From the NCBI GenBank assembly GCA_024641705.1, contig JAHECO010000004.1, forward strand, positions 62,001 to 126,000: 64,000 nt of DNA. The letters run 5' to 3'. Below are positions 44,171-54,158 of the stretch, piece after piece. Under the pieces are notes generated by a model. That model worked only from the letters and a program-made list of their open reading frames with translations. It searched no databases and was not told the DNA's origin. This DNA comes from Candidatus Kryptoniota bacterium. Its GTDB lineage: Bacteria > Bacteroidota > Ignavibacteria > Kryptoniales > JAKASW01. The stretch's first letter is position 1. Each line of letters opens with the position of its first letter. The translations under genes were made by a program, and so were the position numbers.

Positions 44171-44303
44171 CTCACTCTTCGTTCCTTTCATCCCTCCAAA
44201 GATCCCGGAAATTCTTCTCAACCCGGATCGCCCCCTCTCGGTAGGTATTTGCAACCGGCAACGAAATTGTCTCCTGATATGGTTAATTTAGCCCCTAGGG
44301 CAT

Positions 44304-45407
44304 ATGTCAGGGAAAACAAATTCGGCGTGGTTATGTACGGCGTGTCTTCTGGTCGCCTCTGTCGCGGCGGCTCAGATCGTCAATGAGAAAGATCATCCCT
44401 ATTTCTACCACGCGCTTGATTACGGTTCTGAAGCCGACTACAACCCCCTCTCTTTCATAATCAACGGCGGATTCGATATCCTGCAGACCGAGAACCAATC
44501 AAGAAACCTCGGAAACATAAAATACATAACCGGCGTCAGGAACTTGACCTTCAACCTGGCGAGCCCGCTTAAGTCTATTCAAGCCTACGGGGTCAAACAG
44601 TTCTTCGCCGACGAAGTCCTGCCCCTGAGCGCGGACAAGAAGAACATGCAGTGGCTTCCCAACTACGAGCTTCATGTCATCGGAGGCGGGATGGAGTACA
44701 GGGCCATAGCGGAGTGGTATGCCGCGCACGGATTTCAATTTCCGAGGACTGCTTCGTTCGTCACCATGGCCGCGCAGCATTTCGTCAACGAAGTCGTCGA
44801 GAATAACGGCTACGTCGGGAGGACTGTCGACCCCATTGCAGATATCTATATATTTGACCCGCTCGGCGTTCTTCTCTTCAGCTTCGATCCGGTTTGTGAG
44901 TTCTTCGGAGAAACGCTGAACATGGCGGACTGGTCGTACCAGCCCGCGTACAACCCGACTCTCGGCAATCTTGAAAACGCAGGGCAGAATTTCATCATGA
45001 AATACAAGTTACCGTTCAACGAGCGTTACGCAGTCTTCTACCATTTCGGGATGAACGGCCTGCTGGGGGTGTCATACGAGTACGAGGATGGTGAATGGAT
45101 TACCGTTGCAGGCGGCCTCAGGAACACCGAGAATGTCCTGGTTCCAGATATCGCGGGAGCGAGGAAACAGACCGCTACGCTTCAGTGGAACGCGGGATTC
45201 TTCTATGACAGGAACAACTCTCTGATGTTTTCGCTCCTTGCGACCGGACAAAGGAGCTATGGAATCGTTGCCAACGTCTACCCCGGGCTCATCTCGATCG
45301 GCGGGTTCAGCCCCGGCTTCTTTGCCGCATTTACGGCGGGGAACAGGATGGTATTCGGACTAAACGTATCTTACGTGCCGCTCGGGCTCGCAACTAGTTC
45401 CCGTTGA
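44304..45407 (+). CDS. Exported protein, DUF3943-like, unknown role
   Basis: A 367-residue protein with a signal peptide (about 1-23, ending AAAQI) and alternating short hydrophobic and aromatic strands to the end (VTYVPLG-like repeats of glycine and aromatic residues). The stretch AAQHFVNEVVENNGYVGRTVDPIADIYIFDPLGVLLF resembles DUF3943 proteins, which are predicted to sit in the outer membrane. No catalytic motif is visible. It is separated from its neighbours by 133 and 43 bases and faces typA. Confidence 0.6.
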   Translation: MSGKTNSAWLCTACLLVASVAAAQIVNEKDHPYFYHALDYGSEADYNPLSFIINGGFDILQTENQSRNLGNIKYITGVRNLTFNLASPLKSIQAYGVKQFFADEVLPLSADKKNMQWLPNYELHVIGGGMEYRAIAEWYAAHGFQFPRTASFVTMAAQHFVNEVVENNGYVGRTVDPIADIYIFDPLGVLLFSFDPVCEFFGETLNMADWSYQPAYNPTLGNLENAGQNFIMKYKLPFNERYAVFYHFGMNGLLGVSYEYEDGEWITVAGGLRNTENVLVPDIAGARKQTATLQWNAGFFYDRNNSLMFSLLATGQRSYGIVANVYPGLISIGGFSPGFFAAFTAGNRMVFGLNVSYVPLGLATSSR

Positions 45408-45450
45408 ATTGCAGTGCGGTTGGGGGAAAGATCCTTCCGACAGGGAGGTA

Positions 45451-47271
45451 CTATGCTACCGCAGTCTTCTTCCTGGACTTGTATCTTTCGTCGTGATCGA
45501 GGATCCGCTCGCGAAGTCTTATCGACTTCGGCGTGAACTCGACGTATTCTTCATCGTTGATCCATTCGATCGCCTTCTCCACGGTCATGAGTACCGGCGG
45601 CTCGAGGCGGATCGCCTCGTCGGCGCCCGACGCGCGCATGTTCGTGAGGTGCTTCGTCTTACAGACGTTGGCGACGATCGTATCCTCGCGGGCGTTCTCT
45701 CCGACGATCATCCCGGCGTAAACCTGCGTCCCGGGCTCGATGAAGAAGGTCATGCGCTCACCAAGCTTCCACATGGCGTATGCCACCGCCGTCCCGGTCT
45801 CCATGGCGACGACAGCACCCTTGTTTCGGCCCTCGATTTCGCCCTTGAACGGCTCATATCCGTGGTAATTGTGATGCAGGATTCCCGTCCCCTTGGTCTG
45901 TGTCATGAATTCGGTTCTGAAACCTATGAGACCCCTTGCTGGGACGATAAATTCAAGCCTGGTGTTGCCGTGACTCGGCATCAGGTTCTTCATCTCGCCT
46001 TTCCGGCGGCTGAGGTTGTCGATGACCGTGCCGACGAACTCGTCCGGGACGTCGATGATGACGTGCTCGACCGGCTCGTGGAGTTCATGGTTGATGGTTT
46101 TGTAGATGACGCGCGGCTTCCCGACCTGGAACTCGTATCCTTCCCGCCGCATAGTCTCGATGAGTATAGCCAGGTGAAGCTCACCCCTTCCGCTCACCGT
46201 GAACACGTCCGGCGTGTCGCCCGGCTCTACGCGCAGACTGACGTTCGAGCGGAGTTCGCGTGCCAGCCGCTCGGCCAGGTTTCTTGTCGTGACATATTTC
46301 CCCTCCTTGCCTGCGAACGGGGAATTGTTCACGACAAAGTTCATGGATAGAGTGGGCTCTTCGATGTTCATGAACAGGAGCGGAGTGACGTCCGCGGGGT
46401 CGCATATGGTCTCTCCGATATCGACGTCCTCCATGCCCGCGAGGGCGATGATCTCTCCGGCGCTTGCTTCCACGGCTTCGTTCCGCTTCAATCCCTCGAA
46501 GGTGTAAATCTTCGTTATCTTAGCGTCCTCGACACTGCCGTCCTTGTGAACGACGTGCATCGGCGCGCCGTCCCTGATCGTCCCCCTGAATATTCTCCCG
46601 ATCCCGAGACGCCCGATGTAATCGTTGTACTCGATGTTCATGACGAGCATCTGGAAAGGAGCCTCTGCGTCTGCCGGCGGCTCGGGTATCTGTTTCAATA
46701 TCGTTTCGAAAAGGGGCGAAAGATCGTGGTTCTCTTGGTCGAGCGAGTATTGCGCGATGCCCTGTTTGGCGATCGTGTATATGACGGGGAAGTCGATCTG
46801 CTCGTCGTTCGCGCCGAGCGAAATGAAGAGGTCGTAGACTTCGTTCAGCACTTCGGCAGGCCGCGCATCCTTCCTGTCGATCTTGTTGATCACGACGATC
46901 GGCTTCAGGTTCAACTCGAGCGCCTTTCGGAGGACGAACTTGGTCTGCGGTAAAGGCCCTTCGGCCGCGTCGACGAGGAGCAGAACTCCGTCGACCATCA
47001 TCAATGTGCGCTCCACCTCACCGCCGAAGTCGGAGTGACCCGGCGTGTCGACGATGTTTATCTTCACATCTTTGTATCTTACCGACGCGTTCTTCGCGAG
47101 TATCGTGATCCCTTTTTCCCGCTCGAGGTCGTTCGAGTCGAGAATTCGTGTCCCCATGTTCTGGTTTTCCCTGAACGTGCCGGTCTGCTTGAGCATGTGG
47201 TCAACCAGCGTCGTCTTTCCATGGTCAACGTGGGCGATTATGGCTATGTTTCTCAGTCTATATTCTCTCAT
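45451..47271 (-). CDS. typA: Ribosome-associated GTPase TypA/BipA
   Basis: A 606-residue translational GTPase. G1 is AHVDHGKTT (14-22), G3 [15 protein letters not shown]4 NKIDR and the C-terminal BipA-specific domain includes [21 protein letters not shown] and [19 protein letters not shown]. It aids 50S ribosome assembly and growth under stress. It is a single gene with ends convergent to the exported protein gene. Confidence 0.95.
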   Translation of the reverse strand: MREYRLRNIAIIAHVDHGKTTLVDHMLKQTGTFRENQNMGTRILDSNDLEREKGITILAKNASVRYKDVKINIVDTPGHSDFGGEVERTLMMVDGVLLLVDAAEGPLPQTKFVLRKALELNLKPIVVINKIDRKDARPAEVLNEVYDLFISLGANDEQIDFPVIYTIAKQGIAQYSLDQENHDLSPLFETILKQIPEPPADAEAPFQMLVMNIEYNDYIGRLGIGRIFRGTIRDGAPMHVVHKDGSVEDAKITKIYTFEGLKRNEAVEASAGEIIALAGMEDVDIGETICDPADVTPLLFMNIEEPTLSMNFVVNNSPFAGKEGKYVTTRNLAERLARELRSNVSLRVEPGDTPDVFTVSGRGELHLAILIETMRREGYEFQVGKPRVIYKTINHELHEPVEHVIIDVPDEFVGTVIDNLSRRKGEMKNLMPSHGNTRLEFIVPARGLIGFRTEFMTQTKGTGILHHNYHGYEPFKGEIEGRNKGAVVAMETGTAVAYAMWKLGERMTFFIEPGTQVYAGMIVGENAREDTIVANVCKTKHLTNMRASGADEAIRLEPPVLMTVEKAIEWINDEEYVEFTPKSIRLRERILDHDERYKSRKKTAVA

Positions 47272-47532
47272 TTCAAAAATTCTTCTCCAGAAGATCTCAA
47301 TGGCGTTCGGGTAATTTTACCTCGGTGAGCTTTCCCCGGAATTCGGGATCCCGCTCGGCTGCGCCGGCTTTCGACGGCACCCGAGCAGTTCGGTGCTCTG
47401 GAACTTTATTTCGCTTAAATAAGATAACATAAATGGGCCAGATAGAAAAACTCTGGACGTCACATGTTGTCGCAAGGCATTGAATTATAAGCTGTTATGT
47501 GAACACCGGCTTCCATGGACGGGAGGCCTCAG

Positions 47533-48069
47533 ATGAGTGGGATGATATACACTATCGGCCATTCCACAAGAGCGGCGCAGGAATTCATTTCGTTGCTCGT
47601 CGGAAACGGGGTGAGGCACCTTGTCGATATAAGGACTGTCCCCAGATCGGGGCATAATCCACAGTTTGAGGGAGTAGTACTGGGAAGATCACTGAAGGAA
47701 GCCTGGCTCGAGCATACCCATATGCCGCTCCTCGGCGGACTGCGCCGCGCCGCGAAGGACTCAGTCAATCTCGGCTGGCGGAACGAAAGCTTCCGTGGTT
47801 TTGCCGACTACATGCAAACACCTGCATTTGAGGAAGGCCTGAGGATTCTGATAGGTGCAGCCTCGAAGTCTGCTATCTGCATCATGTGTGCGGAGGCGGT
47901 GCCGTGGCGTTGCCACAGATCGCTCATCGCCGACGCGTTATTAATTCGGGGCATAGAAGTCGGTCATATAATTGGAGAAGGCAAAATCATGCGCCACGAG
48001 CTGACATCGTTTGCGAAAGTGGAGGGCACCAGTATCTGGTATCCTCCGCAGCAGGAGAATCTGTTCTGA
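47533..48069 (+). CDS. DUF488 family protein
   Basis: 178 residues from the ATG at 47533, chosen for its GGGAGG ribosome site 7 bases upstream; an ATG 18 bases earlier is in frame. DUF488 features are all present: IYTIGHSTR at the start, DIRTVPRSGHNPQF, and the signature CAEAVPWRCHRSLIA with its two cysteines. These small proteins occur widely near DNA repair and stress genes; their activity is not established. A terminator-like hairpin follows. Confidence 0.88.
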   Translation: MSGMIYTIGHSTRAAQEFISLLVGNGVRHLVDIRTVPRSGHNPQFEGVVLGRSLKEAWLEHTHMPLLGGLRRAAKDSVNLGWRNESFRGFADYMQTPAFEEGLRILIGAASKSAICIMCAEAVPWRCHRSLIADALLIRGIEVGHIIGEGKIMRHELTSFAKVEGTSIWYPPQQENLF

Positions 48070-48118
48070 ATTGCACGAAATGAACTATTTCAGGTGGGCT
48101 TGTGTTGGAGTTTTAAAC

Positions 48119-48186
48119 GCCGGACGGACGAAATAAGGTGTGTCAGAAAACGCATTGTATGGTAATTCCGTCCGGCCTTTTTTTTG
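48119..48186 (+). terminator. Rho-independent terminator after the DUF488 gene
   Basis: GCCGGACGGA (48119-48128) pairs with TCCGTCCGGC (48167-48176), followed by a run of eight or more T. The loop is 38 bases, long for a simple terminator, so some other structure inside it is possible. Confidence 0.65.
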
Positions 48187-48505
48187 TTTAATCATCTCTC
48201 GTAACGGCAATTGCGGGACCGGCGGTGCTCTCGACACGTACATAGGTTTCTCAGGTATGTGGGGTTCCTCGGGAGCAAATGCGAGACGGCCCGTTCTCGC
48301 ACCGCACATATGCCGATGACTGCTGCCTCAAGAAATTAACCCGGCCCCAATTTATTCCTCCAATAATTTTGCAGAGTTGTCCGGCTTTGTTATTCTCTAA
48401 GGTATAATACATCGTCGTGCAGCTGCATGCGGGAAAGGCGATCTTCTCTCTGCGGGGTTGCATGCTTCCCAGGTGAACAAACAAAAAGATTTGAGGTTGG
48501 AGCAA
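48187..48505. other. Leader region of amtB
   Basis: No gene. A TATAAT at 48403-48408 with TTGTCC 19 bp upstream is a promoter candidate; the leader would be about 90 bases and contains a GCATGC-rich stem. Confidence 0.4.
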
Positions 48506-49873
48506 ATGAAGAAACACCTCCTTTTCGGGGCCGTCATGCTATGCCTCTTCGTGCCTGGTATTGTCTTCGCGCAGTCGGCGAACGGTCGGGTCACGCATGG
48601 CAACATTGCGCAGGTCACACAACAGGTCGAGCAGGTAATCACTATCAACACGGGCGATACTACCTGGATGCTTATATCGACCGCATTAGTTATGCTGATG
48701 ACCCCCGGTCTCGCGCTTTTCTACGGCGGGATGGTCCGCCGCAAGAATGTGCTCGGGACGATAATGCAGAGTTTCATCGCCCTCGGGATCGTCACCGTTC
48801 AGTGGGTCCTTTTCGGATATTCGCTCGCGTTCGGCCCCGACATCGGGCACTTGATAGGAAGTCTCAGATGGATCGGGCTCAGCGGCGTCGGGATCACTCC
48901 CAACCCGGACTATGCTCCGACGATTCCTCATGAATCCTTCATGATGTTCCAGATGATGTTTGCCATAATCACTCCGGCCCTGATAACGGGAGCCTTCGCC
49001 GAGCGGTTCAAGTTCAAGACTTACATAGTGTTCATACTTATGTGGGCCACTCTTGTGTACGATCCGCTGGCCCACTGGGTGTGGGGAGTCGGCGGATGGA
49101 TGCGGAACCTGGGTGCGCTGGATTTCGCGGGCGGCCTCGTGGTACACGTCAGCTCCGGCGTTTCAGCCCTGGTCGCGGCGATGCTGATCGGAAAGAGGAG
49201 GGGGTACGGCCAGGAGCCGATGCCTCCTCATAATCTTACCATGACGCTAATCGGTGCGGCACTCCTCTGGTTCGGCTGGTTCGGTTTCAATGCGGGGAGT
49301 GCACTCGCTTCCGGCGCGCTGGCTACTTCCGCTTTTCTTGCCACGCAGATCGCGGCAGCTGCCGCGGCACTGTCGTGGATGATGGCCGAATGGGTCGCGC
49401 GCGGAAAACCGACAGTGCTCGGCGCCGCATCCGGGGCGGTCGCGGGACTTGTGGCAATTACGCCTGCCTCCGGATTTGTCGGACCGATGGCCGCGCTCGT
49501 AATAGGGCTGATCGGCGGCATCGCCTGCTTCGCGGGAATCAGGCTGAAGGAGAAGTTGGGCTACGACGATTCACTCGACACGGTCGGTGTTCACGGCGTC
49601 GGCGGCGCATGGGGCGCCATTGCCACGGGGCTCTTCGCCTCCGTGCTCATCAACCCCGCCGGCGGCAACGGCCTCTTCCACGGCAACATCACGCTCCTCG
49701 GTGCACAGTTGCTGGCACTTGTCGTTGTGATCCTCTATGCGTTCGGAATTTCCTGGGGGATACTGAAGCTTCTCGATAAGACGATGGGTCTGCGCGTTAC
49801 GCCGGAGGATGAGATCGACGGCCTCGACCTCGCGCAGCACGGCGAGAGCGGTTACGTCTTCGAGGAACTGTAA
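48506..49873 (+). CDS. amtB: Ammonium transporter
   Basis: 455 residues from the ATG at 48506 (TTGGAG upstream). A cleavable signal peptide (about 1-22, VFAQ) precedes eleven helices. Amt features: STALVMLMTPGLALFYGGMVRRKN, the twin histidines in HVSSGVSALVAAM and HGVGGAWGAIATG, and WFGWFGFNAGS. The cytosolic tail ends GLDLAQHGESGY, the usual Amt ending. It imports ammonium. No glnK lies beside it, unlike the common pair, so its PII partner must be elsewhere. Confidence 0.94.
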   Translation: MKKHLLFGAVMLCLFVPGIVFAQSANGRVTHGNIAQVTQQVEQVITINTGDTTWMLISTALVMLMTPGLALFYGGMVRRKNVLGTIMQSFIALGIVTVQWVLFGYSLAFGPDIGHLIGSLRWIGLSGVGITPNPDYAPTIPHESFMMFQMMFAIITPALITGAFAERFKFKTYIVFILMWATLVYDPLAHWVWGVGGWMRNLGALDFAGGLVVHVSSGVSALVAAMLIGKRRGYGQEPMPPHNLTMTLIGAALLWFGWFGFNAGSALASGALATSAFLATQIAAAAAALSWMMAEWVARGKPTVLGAASGAVAGLVAITPASGFVGPMAALVIGLIGGIACFAGIRLKEKLGYDDSLDTVGVHGVGGAWGAIATGLFASVLINPAGGNGLFHGNITLLGAQLLALVVVILYAFGISWGILKLLDKTMGLRVTPEDEIDGLDLAQHGESGYVFEEL

Positions 49874-49895
49874 TCGCTTCTGATCTGTGTCGGTT

Positions 49896-49922
49896 GGAAG
49901 GGACTTCACAAGGGTCCCTTCC
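49896..49922 (+). terminator. Hairpin after amtB
   Basis: GGAAGGGAC and GTCCCTTCC form a 9-bp perfect stem with a 9-base loop, 22 bases after the amtB stop. No T-run follows. Confidence 0.45.
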
Positions 49923-49987
49923 GAAGCGACGCCGCGCAGGGCCCGCCTAAATTAATTAAGAAAATCCACAAAAAACTTTAGCTCATG

Positions 49988-50016
49988 TTGACACCCCTTT
50001 TAGGCGTCAATATATT
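49988..50016 (+). promoter_or_regulatory. Near-consensus sigma-70 promoter of the zinc-ribbon gene
   Basis: TTGACA at 49988-49993, 17-bp spacer, TATATT at 50011-50016. It is among the best promoter matches in the window and lies 29 bases before the start codon. Confidence 0.7.
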
Positions 50017-50045
50017 CAATTGTGCAAAACAAAAGGAGAAACCGG

Positions 50046-50222
50046 ATGCTTCATAAAGAGACCGAGTGGGAAGTTGTCTGTGACGTATGCAACGGGACAC
50101 GTTTCGTCGGCGTTACGCAAAATGCTGAAGGCTTTGACTTCATCGAGTGCGAGAAATGTCACGGCACAGGTTACGTCTCGGTCATTCAATTCGGTTTCGC
50201 CAAAGAGGACGACGACGAATGA
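50046..50222 (+). CDS. Small zinc-ribbon protein
   Basis: 58 residues from the ATG at 50046, with AAGGAG 8 bases upstream; the earlier GTG at 50022 would lie almost on the transcript start. Two pairs of cysteines, CDVCNG and CEKCHGTG, form a DnaJ-type zinc ribbon. The C terminus is acidic (KEDDDE). The strong promoter and ribosome site suggest high expression. Function unknown. Confidence 0.75.
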   Translation: MLHKETEWEVVCDVCNGTRFVGVTQNAEGFDFIECEKCHGTGYVSVIQFGFAKEDDDE

Positions 50223-50330
50223 CGGCGTGCCGCCGCGCTGTCATTGCTGTGATGAATTCTATCCCAACTCCCGGCGGATAATCTCGACCTGAGGTTTTTA
50301 CTCTTCTCTACATAATACATATGGAGAAGC

Positions 50331-50370
50331 GGCAGCGTACTTGAGAACCTATGCGCTGCCACTTTTCTTT
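50331..50370 (+). terminator. Terminator-like hairpin before arfB
   Basis: GGCAGCG (50331-50337) and CGCTGCC (50354-50360) with a 16-base loop, followed by ACTTTTCTTT. Confidence 0.55.
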
Positions 50371-50424
50371 CCTCTCCCCGATTTGCATTTCTGAGGATAC
50401 AGGCGATACCTTCTCCTGCCAGAT

Positions 50425-50856
50425 ATGAATCGCGGTGAACTTCTAATTATTCCCGGTTTGACGGTACGCGACTCGGATCTCGAGTTCCGCACATCCAGAA
50501 GCGGCGGTCCGGGAGGGCAGAATGTCAACAAGGTGGAATCCAAGGTCGAACTTCTCTTCGACGTTGGGCGTAACCCCGCTCTTACGGATACCCAGAGGAA
50601 CAGGGTCCTCAGCCGCCTGCGCAACAGGATCGATTCCGACGGTGTGCTCCACCTGTCTTCGCAGACCTCGCGCAGTCAATGGGAGAACAAAGAGAAGGTC
50701 GTTGCGGAATTTGTGAGTCTGCTGAAGGCAGCATTGAAACCATCGAAGAAGCGGGTTAAGACGCGTCCCTCGAAGTCTTCGAAAGAAAAGCGGCTCAAGA
50801 AGAAAAAGATAATATCGGAAAAGAAGAGGCTGAGAGGAGGCTGGGGTGTCGAATGA
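50425..50856 (+). CDS. arfB: Peptidyl-tRNA hydrolase ArfB
   Basis: A 143-residue release-factor-like protein. The GGQ catalytic loop (30-32, RSGGPGGQNVNKV) is followed by a basic, lysine-rich tail (about 105-138) that in ArfB/YaeJ enters the empty mRNA channel of stalled ribosomes. It rescues non-stop ribosomes. The length is right for ArfB and too short for RF2. It converges on the dehydrogenase at 50860 with only 3 bases between. Confidence 0.92.
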   Translation: MNRGELLIIPGLTVRDSDLEFRTSRSGGPGGQNVNKVESKVELLFDVGRNPALTDTQRNRVLSRLRNRIDSDGVLHLSSQTSRSQWENKEKVVAEFVSLLKAALKPSKKRVKTRPSKSSKEKRLKKKKIISEKKRLRGGWGVE

Positions 50857-50859
50857 GCT

Positions 50860-51834
50860 CTACAGGTAGTCCTCGCGCCTCTGGACGTTCTTGAGAGGCT
50901 CGCCCCTCGCAAACCGGAGAATGTTGTCGAGAGCCTTGTCGAGCGCCCTGAAATAGATGCCTTCCGTCAGATATGAATTGTGCGGGGAACCCAGCACGTT
51001 GTCCAGTTCGAAGAAAGGGTAGTGCACTTCGAATTTCGGATGGTTGAAAGGCTCGATCCACCACGCTTCGATTCCGGCTTTGAATTGTGAATTCGCCTTG
51101 AGATGATCGTACAGACTCTTTTCGTCGATCAGGTCGCCCCGTGCGACGTTAATGAGAACCGCATCGGGCTTCATCAGGTTCAGTTCTCTCTCTCCGATCA
51201 GGTTCCGGGTCCGGTTGTTCAGCCCGATCGTGAGGAGGAGGAAGTCCGACTCCCGCAGCACTCTGTCGAGGTCCGAGAGCGTGCCGATGAAATCGACGCC
51301 GCGATCCGTCCTGCCTGTGGAGTTTATCGCGAGTATTTTCATCCCGAATGCCCGCGCAATATCAGCGGTCTTCTTGCCGATCCCCCCGAATCCTATTATA
51401 CCCAGGGTTGACCCTGCCAGCATCTTGTGCGGAGTCTTCTGATCGAAGACGCCTTCACTCAGCCCGCGGTGCAGGGGAAGGAAGTCTCTTGCGAGCGACA
51501 GCATCATCCCGATCGCGTGTTCGGCTATCGGTTCGCTGTACGCGCCTCCGTTGCTGCAGATAGTGATGTCCGGCCGCAGTCTGGCGTACGGGATAATGTC
51601 GGCGCCCGCCAGTGTGATCTGGATAAGCCTGGTCTTCTTCAGGAGGGGAATCTCTTCTTCTCTTATGTCGCGCCGCAAGTTCATCGCCAGAATAACATCT
51701 GCATTCTCGAGGAGTCGCGCCCGTTCATTGTCAGGGGCGGTTGCCAGCAGATCTATATCATAGTGTTCCCCCGCCTTCTTAATGAGAAGGTCGGTCATTT
51801 GTTCGTTCAGTCTCTGCGCCGCGACCAGCTTCAT
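50860..51834 (-). CDS. D-2-hydroxyacid dehydrogenase
   Basis: A 324-residue NAD(P)-dependent enzyme. Rossmann motif GIIGFGGIGKKTA (about 144-156), arginine in NVARGDLID, glutamate in WWIEP and histidine in GSPHNS form the active site. The AYSEPIAEHAIGMML segment is family-typical. The substrate is unknown; related enzymes act on phosphoglycerate, glyoxylate or lactate. It is transcribed downstream of the heparinase-like gene, 42 bases away. Confidence 0.85.
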   Translation of the reverse strand: MKLVAAQRLNEQMTDLLIKKAGEHYDIDLLATAPDNERARLLENADVILAMNLRRDIREEEIPLLKKTRLIQITLAGADIIPYARLRPDITICSNGGAYSEPIAEHAIGMMLSLARDFLPLHRGLSEGVFDQKTPHKMLAGSTLGIIGFGGIGKKTADIARAFGMKILAINSTGRTDRGVDFIGTLSDLDRVLRESDFLLLTIGLNNRTRNLIGERELNLMKPDAVLINVARGDLIDEKSLYDHLKANSQFKAGIEAWWIEPFNHPKFEVHYPFFELDNVLGSPHNSYLTEGIYFRALDKALDNILRFARGEPLKNVQRREDYL

Positions 51835-51876
51835 TTCAAACCTGTCTCTCTCTATGGTTCTTATCGTTTGGACATT

Positions 51877-53946
51877 TCACCCGGCGGCTCCCGTGGACTG
51901 GATCCTGTTCAACAGGTGGTTCATGTCGTCGGCACCGCTTATGATGAAAACGTAAGTCTCGATTGTCGCCGGAAGATCGGCTTCCAGCTTGACCCTCGCC
52001 GTTCGTGCCGGCTGGAGGATGCCGTAGCTCGGGGAGTGCTCCCAGTCTTCCAGTGTGAACGGATGCTGGAATTTCATGAGCACAAATTCCTCTCCTTCAA
52101 GAGCGAGGAAATTACGCCCGAGATCGACGACGCGCAGCCCTGGAGCAAAATGGAACATCAGTTCGACTGTGTGCGTCCCCTCTCCGAGAAGATGGTCTTC
52201 CACCCGGAAGGTGCGCTGGCGCTTGTTGAAAGTTATACCTCTCAGGTGAGTTACCGGCTGCGGAAGGCGTTCGTACGCATGCTGCCGCGCTTCGATGACG
52301 TCCTGCTCCTCCGAGGTTTTCCAGTTCAGCAGTTCGGGCGCCGTGGGATCGTACTTAATCGACCAGAGCCCGGAAAACTCGGCCTGTTCCGCCCCGTCGA
52401 CGATGACGGAGTTGTGGGAGTAGGTGGAGCGAAGCCTGTTCCGGGTCGCGGTATCGCACGTGTAACAGTACGTGCCCCTGTCCACTATGAAGGGGTTCTT
52501 CCCGGCGATCGTGAAACCGAGGACGTCGTTGTGGCCGTGCCCGCCCCGGCCTCGCAGGCCTATATCGCCGAAGTCGAAGGAACAGAAGTCCTTTTGCGTT
52601 CTCAGGAATGCAAAGCCGCCCTCCTTGAATATCGCGGACGGTACCGGTTTCTCCTCCGCAATCGATGAGAACCTTTCGAATCCCCCGCCTCCGAGGAGCA
52701 AGAGGGCCAGCTCGCTGAAGCTGCCCGCGGCGGCCTTCAGGTCGGCCCTGCCGAACAGCGATGCGCCGACCGCCAGGAGATCGCGGTGATCGTTGAAGTC
52801 GATTCCGGATTTCATCCTGAAGATGCGCCCGTCGTCTGCATCGCCGATGTTGGGGACTCTTCCGTCACGCATGGTAGCGGCGGCGAGAAACCCGAACATC
52901 TTTTCCAACTGTCCGGTGAACATCTCCGAAAGGGAGAACCCGTTGAGTTTCAGGAGCACGTACGCGGCCGTGAAAATCTCCGTAACGAGGCGCTGGTAGC
53001 TGGTCGATTTCTCGTAGTCGGTCCCGTCTTCGTAGACCTGGTTCACAATCTCCTTCTCAAGCTCTCTTCTGCCGAATTCGACCCATCTCTTTCCGGCTTT
53101 CGTATCATGGAAGAGGATACCGAGGTAAACGAGTCCGACCAGGTTTGAAAGGAGGTGGTTGTGGTTTCTCAGGCTCCGCTCGAGGTTGAAACGGATGAAT
53201 ACCCCGTGTTCGTACAGCGAACAGAGGAGCTTCAGGATGAATTCGTCGTCCAATCGCGGCGAACCCGTGAAGTAGAGCATACCGACGATCAAATTAATGG
53301 CCCTGATGGACGCTTCCATCGGCGTGTTCCAGTTCACGCCGTAGCCGACCGGATTCTTGTCGATCCAGTCGTTGACAAGCTCTTTGAACTTTTCGGCATG
53401 GGATTCACTGTGGCTGATCCAGTATGCCTTGCCGAGCCATATCGCCTGGTGAAAACGGCTTACTTCCCATGGGACTTTTATGTCCGAAGGCTCGTTCGCC
53501 CCGAGAGCGTCGATTTTAGAATAGAACACCGGCTCCCACCTCTTTCCCGATTTGAAATCCAGGTGCCAATCGATCTTCTCCCCGAAAGAATAAGTTTCCG
53601 AGCCGAGCGTTTGAAACTTGTTTTCGTGCACCAGGTCGGCGTCGTCCAGTATGGGATCGAAACCTCCGAGTGAAGTCATCAGATTGATATAGAATTCTTT
53701 CTTGTTGAGATCGCTGAGGAAGAAGCGCTCGCGGAGTCTCGGTTTGATGAAAGCGAGGAGGTCGCCCGAGTTGTGGAACTCTCCCGGGAATTTGCGGAGA
53801 AGGCTTTGCGATGTCATTGACCTGCCGAAGTGTTTGGTTCTCCACCGGTAGATCCCAGTCGATATTATTCTCGAATTGATGAGCTTGATGAAATCGGTCG
53901 CTGAAGTCCTCGGCAAAAATATCCTCGTCAGGTAGATGGCGTTCAA
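51877..53946 (-). CDS. Heparinase II/III-like protein
   Basis: A 689-residue protein with the alpha/alpha-toroid N-terminal domain (about 100-370, NWNTPMEASIRAINL, NHNHLLSNLVGLVYLG) and a C-terminal beta-sandwich with GHGHNDVLGFTI, TYCYT and YSHNSVIVDGAEQAEFSG, all typical of the Hepar_II_III family. Such proteins cleave uronic-acid-containing polysaccharides; in exopolysaccharide clusters they trim or process the polymer. No clear signal peptide is seen at the N terminus. It begins the polysaccharide region. Confidence 0.85.
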   Translation of the reverse strand: MNAIYLTRIFLPRTSATDFIKLINSRIISTGIYRWRTKHFGRSMTSQSLLRKFPGEFHNSGDLLAFIKPRLRERFFLSDLNKKEFYINLMTSLGGFDPILDDADLVHENKFQTLGSETYSFGEKIDWHLDFKSGKRWEPVFYSKIDALGANEPSDIKVPWEVSRFHQAIWLGKAYWISHSESHAEKFKELVNDWIDKNPVGYGVNWNTPMEASIRAINLIVGMLYFTGSPRLDDEFILKLLCSLYEHGVFIRFNLERSLRNHNHLLSNLVGLVYLGILFHDTKAGKRWVEFGRRELEKEIVNQVYEDGTDYEKSTSYQRLVTEIFTAAYVLLKLNGFSLSEMFTGQLEKMFGFLAAATMRDGRVPNIGDADDGRIFRMKSGIDFNDHRDLLAVGASLFGRADLKAAAGSFSELALLLLGGGGFERFSSIAEEKPVPSAIFKEGGFAFLRTQKDFCSFDFGDIGLRGRGGHGHNDVLGFTIAGKNPFIVDRGTYCYTCDTATRNRLRSTYSHNSVIVDGAEQAEFSGLWSIKYDPTAPELLNWKTSEEQDVIEARQHAYERLPQPVTHLRGITFNKRQRTFRVEDHLLGEGTHTVELMFHFAPGLRVVDLGRNFLALEGEEFVLMKFQHPFTLEDWEHSPSYGILQPARTARVKLEADLPATIETYVFIISGADDMNHLLNRIQSTGAAG

Positions 53947-54158
53947 ATAAAAAGTTAAGCGGCGACCCTGTCAGTTCCAATTACGGTGTCGCTACGGGTG
54001 GCGCTGAACCATTTCTTCTAATCAAAGAGTCATGCCAAGCCGGTTGGTATCCCCCTGGCTTCAGTGTTGTTACAGTAATGGACTGTTTGCTATATTCTTT
54101 GGTTGATCCGGTAAGATTTCCCGTAGGTTTGCCAGGCATATTAAAGGGTAACTCTGTC

